A stretch of DNA of 64,000 bases from Dryomyza anilis (GCA_951804985.1 OX638133.1:3492501-3556500), one strand, 5' to 3'; positions 37,501 to 45,025 are shown, counted from the stretch's first letter. The notes: generated by a model from the sequence alone, not told the origin. Program-made: numbers and translations.

Positions 37501-40500
37501 TGTTAATGTTTTCGTGACAATCAATTTTTGAGTTATTGTTAGATCCCCTCCCCCATCGGTCTGTTGTTGTGGTTTCTGCGGCAGTAGAGAGGTGTAAAGC
37601 ATGCAACAGTTGCTGCGGCTCATTCAAGGTTAAACTCGTACTTTATTCGATTAACGGCCCATTGGTTAGATTGTCATTTTAATTAGAAGCTATTCTCTGA
37701 CTAACGATGCACTTGAACTACGTCGACCCCTGCAGAGTCCTATTTTGATTATAGTTGCAATTTATTTAAAACCATTTTTTAATGAATTTCTTGATTTACA
37801 GGGCGCTGAGCGCAAAACACGCGACGAGGAACGTCGTGCTGCCAAACGCAAAATGACAGCTACCGGACGCAAGAAGCTGGACGAACTATATCACCCCGTC
37901 ACTGATCGCTCCGAATTTTATGCGATGCAAGATCTGGCGAAGCCGCCTGTTCTTTTCTCGCCCGCCGACGACATGGAAAAGGTAAGAATTCAGTTGAATT
38001 CCTCCACCGTCACACAGACACTCACAAATCCGTGTTCTTCATATGAACCTGCATCCGCGCAATTCTATAATAACACCAACAACAACAATAATAACAATCA
38101 TCCCTCACCGCCACAATCCTATAAAACTGAATCTGATCTGATTACGGCGTCTTCGCAACAGCAGAGCTTCTATGGCCATGAGACTGATTCAATGTCTGGG
38201 ACGCCAGATCTCAAGGGCACATCGCCGTTCTTGCTGCATGGTCAGAAAGTAGCCACGCCCACGCTCAAGTTCCACAATCACTTTCCGCCGGATGTACAGA
38301 CGTGAGTATAGTAAAAATCCAAAGTGCCACCATACCTACAAATTTCAAATAGGCCTCAAATTAAACAGCCTCCGTTTTTCTGTTTTAGCGATAAGAAAGA
38401 CCACATACTGGATCAGAGTCTGGTAACCAGTGCCATGGGCGAGTTCGGGCCCCCACTGAAACGCGGACGTATGACACCACCCATCAGCGAACGCGTGATG
38501 CTGTATGTGCGCCAAGAGAACGAAGACGTATATACGCCACTGCATGTAGTGCCGCCCACGACCATAGGCCTGCTTAACGCGGTAAGTACTAACAACACCA
38601 CCACACGACACCGTAGCGCACGGACCTTCCCCCCGTCCCACGCATCAAAAACACAAAAACTCATTAAAACTCAACGCAATAACTTTAAAACTCTCAGCCT
38701 TGCGCTGAACTCATTTGATACTATTAACTACAGTTTTTTGTTCATTTTGGTTACAATCGGATCCACACTGAAAAAAAATTAAAAACAAATAAAAATCTAC
38801 TAAAACTAATAAAAAAAATACTGACCAACAGAGCACAAGCAATTCCAATGCCTCTGCCAAGGCGCCAAAATGTTCAAATAAAACTCTCTCATTAAACTCC
38901 AGTAGAAACATTCGCATTTACAACATTCGCAATTAATTCCTAAAATAAAATAACAGATTAATTAATTACTAAGTGGCTGCAAACAACAACAAACCAACCA
39001 ACCAGCAACTGCAACGTAGTCTCGAAACTTAACAGAGAAAATTAATCATCACCATCCTAATTTGCATAGTCGTCGACTCTGTAATCGCATAACAAATCAT
39101 TAGTCGTAGTATTCTAATCGGGCCGCGGTGCACCAAACCATTCCACTACGATCGACTCACTGTATCTGGTCACTGTGTTTTTTACACGTGTGTGTGCTAT
39201 GTATGAGGACTGCTGCCCTTAGAACCCCAGCTGGAAACAACCAGACGAAACCGTATTGGTACTGACACTAATTTCGTGTACGAACAAACACGAGTAACCA
39301 AGTATAACTCTGGACAAAATTTGACTACGCCAAAAAAATAAAAATACACCGACTTATATCATTGTGGAAACCGATGACTCATTTCTTTAGATTGATTTGC
39401 TTAAACGTCATGTTATGACAACTACTCCGCCAGTTTAACTGAAGTAAAAACGACAAAAAGAAAAATACCCCGACTTCTTATTTTACTTTGAAATTTTTAG
39501 TTGAAAGTTTAGTTGCAACATATCTGACAATTAGCTTTATTTATAGATTAGCTTGGAAAATAGACATGTTAGAATAAATTGAATTATAATGTTGTATGTT
39601 ATTCCAATAATTATGCCAATGTGAGTAACTTGATATTTTGGGTATGGAATTAAAACTAATTTGAAAATTTGAGTAGAGAATCAGATTTCATGAAATATCT
39701 CTTGTATATATCAGACATAATCGGTGTTGATCTTTAGTCCGTTCCGAGTAGAGCTTTTTAATGATATAGACTTCAACTAAAAACTCCCAGCTGGAAGTTT
39801 AAAAAGTATCGTTATTAGTAACGATGCGATATCAGCGATCCAAAGGTGCGACGTTGGTGCAGGAGGCTGCAGTTTTATTCGAATAGCACAGTTCGTTTAC
39901 AACATTTCCCTAAATCATCTTTCAAATGCATGCATTTATTTTATTTACACATATTTACACAAATGTAAAATCACTATAGCACTAACAATCACGAATATTT
40001 AAAATTTTCGATAACCTCTCAACATTCCACCAACAAAAATTAAATTAAAAAAACACTCGCACACATTCGGCACCGCAGAATGCATAGCAAATTCGATTTC
40101 GAACTAATTCAGAAATGAGTGAAATAACGAAAACTCCTGACAGTATTCGGACCAAATAAAATGAACAAAAAATATTGTAAAACATTAAGAATTAAATCAG
40201 ATGACCGAACACGGGTTCGGTATCCAAACGTATGAGTTTTTGTTTTTAAAAAATTAAAAAAAAACGCAACCACCAAACACCACTACAAGCACAACAACTA
40301 CAACAGCAACAACACATTATGTTTCTCTCATTTCTCAATTGCAGATCGAAAATAAATACAAAATCTCCACGACGAGTATAAATAACATTTATCGTACAAA
40401 TAAAAAAGGGTAAGTAAGCCAAAAACAATAATAATCACATAAAGCAGCAAAAAAAATATATACCAAAACTAGTACTACAGTCACCCGACACTACAAACGA

Positions 40501-42358
40501 AAAGATTCAAAATTTCCGCATCCAATCACATTCACTTCCGTGAAAACGGTGCCGAACGCATGAACCTTGACCTGTACACCTTTATCCTACATCCTAATTA
40601 CACGTTACACACAAATGCGCCCGTAGAGTTCGCTAATTTAATCCATGTTAACCACTATCAGGTATTGGCACTAATTTCGTGTACGAACAAACACGAGTAA
40701 CCAAGCATAACTCTGGACAAAATTTGACTACATAAAAAAATACACTGACTTCTTATTTTCCTTTGAACTTTTTAATTGATCTCGGTAACACATATTTAAC
40801 AATTAGCTTTAATTAAAGATGAGCTTAGCAAATAGACATGCTAATTAAAATTTTATTATAAAGTTTGAAGCGATAAATGAAGTACGAATCTGAGCCTGGA
40901 CAAAAATATATATGAGGCATTCCATGTCAGAACGGCCACCTAATTTTTTAAAAAATTGCAAATTTGATTTAAACTTTGTTTGTGACTAGTACCTTTAAGT
41001 CTTTCAATCTGTGCAAAATATTAGACCTCTTGATGAACCGGTTACCGAGTACCAAGCTATTTCAAGATAGTCACATATTCATTGATTTTTATAAATTAGA
41101 TAGTAGGACTAAAAGTCAAATGAGATTGTATAGAGAATTTCAAGGAAAATAGAAAACTCTAACTTCAGAATGCTTGGGCGGATGTCCCACGATGAAATAA
41201 ACGATGAAGAAAAGGAAAGATTTGTAGCTAAATTTTGTGATATAATTGATTAAAATCGCTGTCCAAGTTAGTATATTTAAAATTTAAAAAATTATTATCA
41301 AAAAAAATTATTATCAAATAATGTCTGTTTTTCCTTGAAAGTTCGTCAAATACTCTATAAAACCTCATTTGACGTTTAGTCCTACTGTTATTATGTAATT
41401 TATAAAAATCAATGAACATGTGACTACCATGAAATAGCCAGATTTTATTGACTTTTGGTATTCGGTAAACGGATCATCTGAGGGTAATATTTTGCACAAA
41501 TGTTACGTACTGACTTATTTGGCCATTACAACCCATGATGGGTTTCGGACGCAGCAATAATGCTTCGCGAGTCGCTTCTGCACTGCGCACGCTGGCGTCT
41601 GTTTTGCACTCCAAATGTTGTCAGGTTGTCTCGCACTTGGTCACTCCACCGGAGATTCGGACGCCCTCTCCTACGTTGACAATGTTACTAATCACAAAAA
41701 ATGTTTAAACCAAATTCGAAACATTTAAAAAAATATGTCACCGTTCTAACATGGAATGCCCCATATATACTTTTCTATACTAATTATGCTTTAATGCTGA
41801 TTTTTTAAATACTGATAAAAATAAAATGATAGTTTGTTAAAATACTAATTAAAAAAACAGATGGCTTATACAGTTTTTCAGTTAATTTGTTTAGAAGACG
41901 TCCTTCTGATTAAATGTTGAAATGGTCGATGTTCATTTCCCACATTTGGATTTCACTGCAAATTCTTAAAATCGATTTTCTCATTCAACAGGGCAATATT
42001 TTTGGGGGTTGACCTTTTCAATGAAATGCTATAAAAAAATCATACAAAGCCATTGCCAGACTAATGGCCACCGTATCTTTTATACAAATACTTATTAAAA
42101 ATTTTAAATCTTTGTTTTTTTTTTCAAGACTAGTGTATTTTTTTTCATTTTTGTTTTTTTTATCCCTGCACCTTTCGGCGGCGCCCTTTAATTATCCATG
42201 CTAATTCTTTCTTTTGCTTTCTAATTTTTAGGATTACTGCGAAAATTGATGATGATATGATTTCCTACTATTGCAATGAGGATATCTTTCTGCTCGAGGT
42301 GCAGCAAATTGAGGATGATCTGTACGACATCACATTGACAGAGCTTTCTAATCATTGA
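1012..42358 (+). CDS. grh: grainy head transcription factor, 3' portion of gene (14 coding exons, 5' end outside window)
   Basis: Grainyhead/CP2-family sequence-specific transcription factor, acting in the nucleus in epidermal and neural development. Coding segments: 1012-1512, 9662-9989, 14478-14603, 15027-15470, 15881-16110, 17370-17532, 19501-19612, 20703-20797, 31217-31273, 32788-32886, 37802-38301, 38389-38581, 40345-40409, 42232-42358. I checked every GT-AG junction and phase; the sum gives 1,012 codons plus TGA. Recognition rests on the DNA-binding core ([77 protein letters not shown]) and the C-terminal dimerisation region ([37 protein letters not shown]). The order is acidic/Gln-rich activation region, DNA-binding domain, dimerisation domain. 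The first exon opens at phase 2, so upstream exons exist unless a transcript starts at the in-frame ATG at 1073. TE insertions sit only in introns. Confidence 0.97.
2470..2536. repeat. three tandem copies of a 21-22 bp AT-rich unit
   Basis: The core GTCGAATATAATA preceded by a T-run occurs at 2477, 2498 and 2520 with nearly perfect identity. It is a simple local tandem duplication in the intron with no evident function. Confidence 0.85.
4710..5817. repeat. foldback/MITE-like element with internal 115-bp tandem repeat
   Basis: A 115-bp unit containing CTGGGTAGAKGGC...TTTTATGAGCCCAAAAA repeats at 4812, 4927 and 5042 (exact 115-bp spacing). Downstream, to about 5815, the same vocabulary (TTTTATGAGTC, CCTAAAACACTC, GAGCGCTCCTAAA) continues in degenerate form and partly as inverted copies. 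The left boundary CCCAGCAAACATTTTGAGTC and the reverse complement of the right boundary (CCCATTAAGCAATTTAGGAG) are loosely similar, which suggests terminal inverted repeats. Boundaries are approximate. Confidence 0.6.
8036..8456 (-). repeat. dispersed repeat family member (relative of the MITE at 27247-27766)
   Basis: The reverse complement of this segment aligns by eye with 27247-27600. Shared landmarks in order are TACAACAAAATTCAACTTTT, GCACACATRAGAAAAT, TTGACA/TTGAAAAGCAAGT, GAGATGTCACT, ACAGCTTTTATTT and CGTTTTCATATCCA. No second terminal inverted repeat is obvious near 7900-8030, so this copy is probably truncated. It lies in the first large grh intron, in the opposite orientation to the 27 kb copy. 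Confidence 0.7.
9662..9989 (+). CDS. grh: grh exon B: conserved [13 protein letters not shown] segment and polyGln
   Basis: The acceptor is CTCTCGTGCAG ending at 9661 and the donor is AAG|GTGAGT at 9990; the end phase is 0. The protein reads [20 protein letters not shown], then a Thr/Ser/Gln-rich stretch (Gln runs near 9860-9905), then [17 protein letters not shown]. Both conserved blocks match Drosophila Grh as I remember it. IKREPE resembles a sumoylation motif (hydrophobic-Lys-x-Glu), which is inference only. Confidence 0.95.
10943..10974 (+). promoter_or_regulatory. candidate Inr+DPE core promoter inside grh
   Basis: TCAGTC at 10941-10946 fits the fly initiator TCAKTY with A+1 at 10943. 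At exactly +28 to +32 (10970-10974) the bases AGTCG fit the DPE consensus (A/G/T)G(A/T)(C/T)(A/C/G). There is no TATA box 25-35 bases upstream, as expected for DPE promoters. The downstream 267 nt lack any ATG and end in a 5' splice site. This would drive a shorter grh transcript. Confidence 0.45.
10943..11209 (+). other. grh: candidate alternative first (5' UTR) exon of grh
   Basis: Starting at the Inr, the 267 nt contain no ATG in any frame, where about four would be expected by chance. It closes with ACTCAAG|GTCAGT, a good 5' splice site at 11210. The composition (CAACG-rich, then AAAA-rich) is typical of fly 5' leaders. If spliced to the exon at 14478, the first ATG met is in frame (14568). 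If spliced to the exon at 15881, the first ATG would be out of frame. Confidence 0.4.
12901..12926. repeat. perfect 11-bp inverted repeat with 4-nt loop
   Basis: ACTTCAAATAT at 12901-12911 and its exact reverse complement at 12916-12926 are separated by TTGC. It lies mid-intron with no terminator or TE context visible. Confidence 0.8.
14478..14603 (+). CDS. grh: grh cassette exon C (neural-isoform type)
   Basis: The exon is 126 nt, phase 0 at both ends, with acceptor TCCGCAG ending at 14477 and donor CAG|GTGAGT at 14604. It encodes [20 protein letters not shown] followed by PSPGSP and [12 protein letters not shown]. Skipping it keeps the reading frame. In Drosophila, two exons at this position are included only in the CNS-specific O isoforms (established knowledge). 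The order and phase here fit those exons, so tissue-specific inclusion is inferred. Confidence 0.88.
15027..15470 (+). CDS. grh: grh cassette exon D (neural-isoform type)
   Basis: The exon is 444 nt (148 codons), phase 0 at both ends, with acceptor CGATAACAG ending at 15026 and donor CAG|GTGCGT at 15471. The product starts [20 protein letters not shown], continues through a Tyr/Gly-rich region and an Asn run (about 15317-15340), and ends [17 protein letters not shown]...NNMQQ. Pro-directed SP/TP sites are abundant. With exon C it forms a 570-nt frame-neutral cassette. The 423-nt intron separating the two has nothing else recognisable. Confidence 0.88.
15881..16110 (+). CDS. grh: grh exon E: start of DNA-binding module, NAGNAG acceptor
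   Basis: It encodes [29 protein letters not shown] and [19 protein letters not shown], all near-identical to Drosophila Grh. The acceptor is the tandem CCCAGCAG: splicing after the first AG (15880) adds a Gln, while splicing after the second (15883) gives KSFDY, the form I recall from Drosophila. The exon ends after two bases of an Ile codon at donor AT|GTAAGT. Confidence 0.95.
17370..17532 (+). CDS. grh: grh exon F: DNA-binding domain
   Basis: The acceptor is TTTCTTTAG ending at 17369 and the donor AAG|GTAAGT is at 17533. The product is [20 protein letters not shown] followed by [20 protein letters not shown] and the start of the next strand, ending NTTVK. This block (YINKGQFY) is the most conserved CP2/Grainyhead signature, shared with vertebrate GRHL proteins. 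Confidence 0.97.
17533..19500 (+). other. grh intron (2.0 kb)
   Basis: There is no gene inside. It contains a tandem duplication of a 23-bp unit (GATGCTATGTATAATTTGATAGG-like) at about 18481-18526, and CT-rich low-complexity stretches near 17880. Confidence 0.8.
19501..19612 (+). CDS. grh: grh exon G: DNA-binding domain
   Basis: [20 protein letters not shown] then [17 protein letters not shown]; donor G|GTAAGT at 19613, end phase 1. The Trp-rich WHSRQH motif is invariant in the Grainyhead subfamily. Confidence 0.97.
20703..20797 (+). CDS. grh: grh exon H: DNA-binding domain
   Basis: Two bases complete the split Asp codon; the exon then encodes [31 protein letters not shown]. The donor is AAG|GTTAGT at 20798. 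It is followed by a 10.4-kb transposon-laden intron. Confidence 0.97.
21132..21439 (-). mobile_element. tRNA-derived SINE with target-site duplication
   Basis: On the minus strand the 5' end (21438 downward) folds as a tRNA. The acceptor stem GCCGCGG pairs with CTGGGGC at six of seven positions. The A box is TAGCTGAGTGGTTAGTGC, the T arm CCCGG TTCAAGA CTGGA contains a B box, and the anticodon stem has mismatches. A roughly 230-bp body follows, with CCGTTCGGATTCGGC and GAGCTCGGCC blocks that I recall from insect retroelement 3' ends, then GGCGCCA-type sequence and a TATTATTATAAT tail. AAAAATTA occurs at 21124-21131 and again at about 21440-21447, a likely target duplication. The mismatched cloverleaf and attached body argue against a functional tRNA gene. 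Confidence 0.8.
21700..23850. mobile_element. putative foldback-type DNA element
   Basis: It is bounded by TACACTCAG at 21699 and its reverse complement CTGAGTGTA ending at 23850. Internal segments are inverted relative to each other: 22330-22395 (TCTGACGTCTAAGGGGCGATT...AAGTTTGTATC) and 23222-23295 (GATACAAACTTACA...CTTAGACGTCAGAGGCGC). Both termini are rich in TTAACATGA/TCATGTTAA-type motifs. No transposase reading frame is present. A TA target duplication is possible on both sides. Exact ends are uncertain. Confidence 0.5.
24385..24432. repeat. 8-bp microsatellite-like array (GTTTGTAC x6)
   Basis: Six perfect head-to-tail copies of GTTTGTAC flanked by two GTTTGTTC variants (24377-24384 and 24433-24440). 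It sits just inside the Helitron 5' end. Confidence 0.95.
24433..25543. repeat. four tandem ~280-bp units inside the Helitron
   Basis: Units start with GTTTGTTCCGCTTCTCCGTC at 24433, 24715, 24992 and 25269 (periods 282, 277, 277). Each has a highly conserved 5' half (TTTTTACCACAGATGCGGTA, ATATATGGGCGGGATTGG) and an A/C-rich 3' half that varies in length. The conserved part keeps an open minus-strand frame in all four copies (begins [20 protein letters not shown]), but the frame runs into the AC-rich linker; I do not regard it as a gene. Confidence 0.95.
25602..26862. repeat. 15-bp minisatellite (CACCACACTAAAACT), about 80 copies
   Basis: Near-uniform 15-bp periodicity over about 1.26 kb, with scattered substitutions and a few indels. 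Because 15 is a multiple of three and the minus strand lacks stops in most units, long minus-strand frames of VVSFS-type pentapeptide repeats appear by necessity. Confidence 0.95.
26864..27030. repeat. ~15-bp minisatellite (GGGAAGAATTCTAC type)
   Basis: About ten degenerate copies of TTCTACGGGAAAGAA following directly on the 15-bp CACCACACTAAAACT array. It forms the last repeat block before the Helitron 3' tail. Confidence 0.85.
27247..27766 (+). mobile_element. MITE-like element with terminal inverted repeats
   Basis: Left end TATAACACCGTACAACAAAA ... TTGCACACATGAGAAAAT is matched by the reverse complement of the right end (TATTACACCGTCCGACACTA ... TTGCACACATGAAAAAAT, 27724-27764). Internal sequence is homologous to the inverted copy at 8036-8456. 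The element starts only 16 bp after the Helitron 3' end. There is no coding capacity. Confidence 0.65.
29311..29430. repeat. 90-bp spaced direct duplication
   Basis: The block AACGCGAAATATCGANAATT followed by AGAAATRTG occurs at 29317 and again exactly 90 bp later at 29407. It is an isolated duplication in the intron. Confidence 0.75.
31217..31273 (+). CDS. grh: grh exon I: DNA-binding domain (57 nt)
   Basis: Acceptor TTTTTATTCAG ends at 31216 and donor AAG|GTAAGT is at 31274. It encodes [19 protein letters not shown], 19 residues identical to the Grainyhead consensus; phase 0/0. Confidence 0.97.
31274..32787 (+). other. grh intron (1.5 kb)
   Basis: No exon was recognised. CAA/AAC and TTG runs, with GC-rich stretches near 31860-32400. 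Confidence 0.8.
32788..32886 (+). CDS. grh: grh exon J: DNA-binding domain
   Basis: [20 protein letters not shown] then [13 protein letters not shown]; acceptor CTCTTTCAG ending at 32787, donor AAG|GTAAGT at 32887, phase 0/0. Confidence 0.97.
32887..37801 (+). other. grh intron (4.9 kb)
   Basis: No coding exon or clear TE was found. It is AT-rich at 33180-34090 and GC-richer with CpG and TTGCTG runs at 34100-36480. Short open frames on both strands in the latter are compositional. Confidence 0.8.
37802..38301 (+). CDS. grh: grh exon K: end of DNA-binding domain and linker
   Basis: Begins [20 protein letters not shown], the basic DNA-contact segment conserved with GRHL, then [34 protein letters not shown] Ser/Asn-rich linker with an Asn run (about 38073-38100) follows, then [30 protein letters not shown] and FPPDVQT. 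Donor AC|GTGAGT at 38302, phase 2. A strong internal GTAAGA at 37982 and an in-frame CAG at 38164 could define an internally spliced segment. Confidence 0.96.
38389..38581 (+). CDS. grh: grh exon L: dimerisation domain
   Basis: The 87-nt intron before it is the shortest in grh. It encodes [64 protein letters not shown]; donor GCG|GTAAGT at 38582, phase 0. KRGRM may be part of a nuclear-localisation signal (inference). Confidence 0.96.
38582..40344 (+). other. grh intron (1.8 kb) with first copy of a local duplication
   Basis: The region holds one half of a direct repeat (39253-39596) whose partner lies after the next exon. Reading through the 38581 donor would add 67 codons of low-complexity sequence; I treat it as intron. 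Confidence 0.8.
39253..39596. repeat. direct repeat copy 1 flanking grh exon M
   Basis: CACTAATTTCGTGTACGAAC...GAGTAACCAAGTATAACTC...GACAAAATTTGACTAC, then GACTTCTTATTTT...ACAATTAGCTTT...AATAGACATGTTAG, matches 40662-40862. This copy carries about 120 extra bp (about 39350-39470) in the middle. Confidence 0.9.
40345..40409 (+). CDS. grh: grh exon M: dimerisation domain (65 nt)
   Basis: Acceptor TCTCAATTGCAG ends at 40344 and donor GG|GTAAGT is at 40410. It encodes [20 protein letters not shown] then KG, matching Drosophila Grh; end phase 2. Confidence 0.96.
40662..40862. repeat. direct repeat copy 2 flanking grh exon M
   Basis: Uninterrupted partner of 39253-39596: ATTGGCACTAATTTCGTG...CCAAGCATAACTCTGGAC...GACTTCTTATTTTCCTTTGA...AATAGACATGCTAATT. 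Confidence 0.9.
40914..41762. mobile_element. foldback DNA element in last grh intron
   Basis: Terminal inverted repeats GGCATTCCATGTCAGAACGG (40916) and its counterpart ending in ATGGAATGCC (41760), with long imperfect arms. Left-arm GTCACATATTCATTGATTTT...GTAGGACTAAAAGTCAAATG is inverted as CATTTGACGTTTAGTCCTAC...AAAATCAATGAACATGTGAC on the right. TATAT flanks both ends (candidate target duplication). A retrotransposon tail is nested in the right arm. Confidence 0.8.
41507..41680 (-). mobile_element. short truncated non-LTR retrotransposon (LINE/SINE) 3' tail, nested
   Basis: An 8-bp direct repeat AATGTTAC flanks it (41499-41506 and 41681-41688). On the minus strand it ends ...CCCATCATGGGTTGTAATGG then CCAAATAAGTCAGTAC, a tail of the kind I associate with fly non-LTR elements. 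The left arm of the host foldback element has no such insert at the equivalent place. Confidence 0.65.
42232..42358 (+). CDS. grh: grh exon N: C-terminus and stop
   Basis: Acceptor CTAATTTTTAG ends at 42231. One base completes Gly, then [41 protein letters not shown], stop TGA at 42356-42358. This is the end of the dimerisation domain. Confidence 0.97.
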
Positions 42359-43402
42359 TGGAAACCTCAGTCGTAGAGCCGTTTTGTAGATGTGCTCAGC
42401 AAAAACTCCACCAACACCAGCACCACCAGCAGCAGCAATTATCATGCCAACAAATTCTGTGCCCTTAATAAGAAGTGGACTTAGGAAAATAAAATTGTGA
42501 ATATTTTTTGAGAGATTATGAATTAATTTTAATGTAAGAACGCCAGAGGACATCAATCATGTTACATGGATGTTAATATAACATTATGAATTATTAACTA
42601 CTTAAGCCACAAATGAACAAACCAGACCTTAAGAAACTCTTAAGCATTATTTTACAAACTAGTTTTAGTTTAAAATGTCTATATAAACGTCTTCGTCGTT
42701 ATTATTATGATTCTTAATTAACTTAATAATAATAAGTTTGATTCCATTCCGACGGTTCGCAAATCCCAGAGTTGAAATCTAGAGAAATTAATTGAACCCT
42801 AAACACTAAGAACTAAATACTCCAATGAGAATTATTTTATTTTTTATTTTTTTTGTTATTTTTGCTAATTAATTATGAACCTACCGTAAGCGCAAATTTC
42901 TTCCCTCAACTGTTTTATTATTTTTAAATAAATTTAGTTGGTAGTTTTGTTTTATCTGCAAATATATGACGATAATGATGTTAGTTTAAAGCAAATTTAA
43001 TTTAGTTAATAAAACGTATTCTACTCGGAAATAAAATTCAAAATTTACTTTTTCTACGCAAACACAAGAAGCGCGCAGAGATCGATCTCAGCCAAATTAA
43101 TGCTTGAGTTCGTAAATCTAAAAAACTTAAACAAATCATAAATAAAAAAATAAAATCGCTTTAATATATTTTTGTACAAGAGCAACTCTTCTAACGACAA
43201 TATGCAATAATTAACAAATAGTTTGTAATAACTAAAAATACTTTTGTAAAAACGATCAATCGTTTAAAACCAGCATTGGCTGTCGAAAATACATTCCAAT
43301 TTAATTACGGACAACCATATACATATGATGGAATTATTTAAATTATTTTTATAAGAAAAGAACAAAAAAAAAAACAAAATTTTAAATTTAATCTCTTTTG
43401 TG

Positions 43403-43410
43403 TGTAAATA
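43403..43410 (+). promoter_or_regulatory. Pumilio-type motif in grh 3' UTR
   Basis: TGTAAATA matches the UGUANAUA Pumilio recognition element. A single 8-mer with one free position can occur by chance, so functionality is unproven. Confidence 0.35.
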
Positions 43411-43864
43411 GCTTGCAAGTTCCACAATTATGTCACAGAACAATTATTGCGATCCGATCAATTCTTCTGCCACTGAATGGTTTTTCTTTTTTTATATATT
43501 TTAAATTATACTTTATACTTAAGTTTCGAAAATAGTCTAACGCAAAGTAGTTATTTTTAAGTTGAACACTTAAACATTCTGAATCTTGCCGAACATTGGA
43601 ACGCCCAGTACGACGTTCGTACTTCCATGATTGCTACTTAAATTATATTTTATTTTATGCATAAATATAAATATTATTTTATTAACTAATGAATAATCGT
43701 AACGAAAACTGTTGAGTATCAGATAGAGAGAGATCAGAGCGAGAAGAAGGTTCTTCAGAAAATTATGTTGAATATAAAATTTTTATCGTAGTTGTACATT
43801 AAGCATTGAAAGTAATATTTTTATATACATATATATATTATTATATTATTATATTATATAGAAG

Positions 43865-43870
43865 AATAAA
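43865..43870 (+). terminator. candidate distal poly(A) signal of grh
   Basis: Perfect AATAAA about 1.5 kb after the stop, followed within 30 nt by T/GT-rich sequence. No further grh-like sequence follows. Confidence 0.5.
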
Positions 43871-44413
43871 TGTTTTTATTCAAAAGAGTACAAAGTGATA
43901 TTTAATTCGGGCGACGAGCATTCTTTTTTGGGTTGGACGCACACGATCATATTTCAATCCGATCGGAGTATTAGATCTATCAATGCTTCTGTTTTTTTTA
44001 TCCGAATTGGACAGTAATTAAATTTTCTAACTGATTAATGTACCCACTTTTTTATGTTAATGATCTTTGAAAGACGTCATTTGAATTCAATTTGATTTTG
44101 TCGTTTTGGGTATTAAAACGCAAACTTTCCCGGGTGTTCATTTCTCATATTTGGATTTTGCTGAAAAAACTTCACATCGATTTTCTCATCCAATAGAGCA
44201 TTTTTAGAGGTGAACTTTTTTCGATGTGATATTATGAAAATCCATTATCAGTGTACACAGAAAAATAAATCTTCTTCATATTGATGAATTTCGTTCTTCA
44301 ACCATGATTCATTGTATTGAAAAACAATCAATAATAACTACAAAACATCAATGTTATTAATTCATTATCAATTTGATGATTTATAATTACAACTCTTGAT
44401 TAATAAGAGTTAT

Positions 44414-44648
44414 ATAAGGGCACTATCAAGGGCAAAGCGAATGAACTTGGCGAAGCGAACGAACGTATAAAGTTTCACAGCTTCCATTCGCCAGACGATT
44501 GAAGTTCATGCGAATGATTGTTACATTCGCAACAATTTTACGTTCGGTTTGGTTTGCTTTTTTTCGGAGTATGCAGTCTGGCGAATGTATAGCTTTTTAA
44601 TGTTTGCTTCTCCAACTACATTCGCTTCGACATGATAAAGTCCTTAAT
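44414..44648. mobile_element. palindromic MITE with ~45-bp imperfect terminal repeats
   Basis: Left end ATAAGGGCACTATCAAGGGC then AAAGCGAATGAACTTGGCG versus the reverse complement of the right end ATTAAGGACTTTATCATGTC then GAAGCGAATGTAGTTGGAG. A perfect inner inverted repeat CATTCGCCAGAC (44485-44496) / GTCTGGCGAATG (44576-44587) lies within. No coding capacity. Confidence 0.75.
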
Positions 44649-45025
44649 AAAAAAATATTTTACGAAATTATTATTATTTTTTTATTTTTTGGGAAATACA
44701 TTTTTTTGGTCAATTTTTTTTTTTAATTTTCGGACAAATTTTATGTTTTCAAATTTTATTTTAATATATATATTTTTTTTTTTGAAAAATTCGTAAAAAA
44801 AAATTCTTAATTATTTGCTAAAAAATTTTAGTTTTTTGAAAATAAAAAATATATTTTTTTACGTACATTTTTTTTTAGAAAACCCGTAAATTTCCGTAAA
44901 TTAAAAAAAAATGTTTTTTTGTCAATTTTTTTCAGAAAAACACAAATTTTTTTCAGAAATTTTTTTTCGAAAAAAAAAAATTTTTTTGTATTTTTCGACC
45001 AAATTATGTTTTAGAACATCATATT

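Larger units (their letters stand above)
40410..42231 (+). other. last grh intron (1.8 kb) with direct repeat copy 2 and a foldback element
   Basis: Contains 40662-40862 (direct repeat) and 40914-41762 (foldback element with nested retrotransposon tail). A further repeat shared with 44133-44250 occupies about 41928-42052. Confidence 0.85.
42359..43890 (+). other. grh: grh 3' untranslated region
   Basis: AT-rich sequence after the stop with several possible poly(A) signals: AATAAA at about 43007, and the most distal at 43865-43870, followed by GT/T-rich sequence. A Pumilio-type element TGTAAATA occurs at 43403-43410. The end point is an estimate. Confidence 0.6.

Noticed and set aside
38582..38782. 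Read-through extension of grh exon L (67 codons to a stop)
   Set aside because: Strong GTAAGT donor at 38582 and exact in-frame continuation into conserved exons 40345 and 42232; retained-intron product would lose the end of the dimerisation domain.
42221..42556. 111-codon minus-strand frame over the last grh exon
   Set aside because: Antisense shadow of the conserved C-terminal exon.
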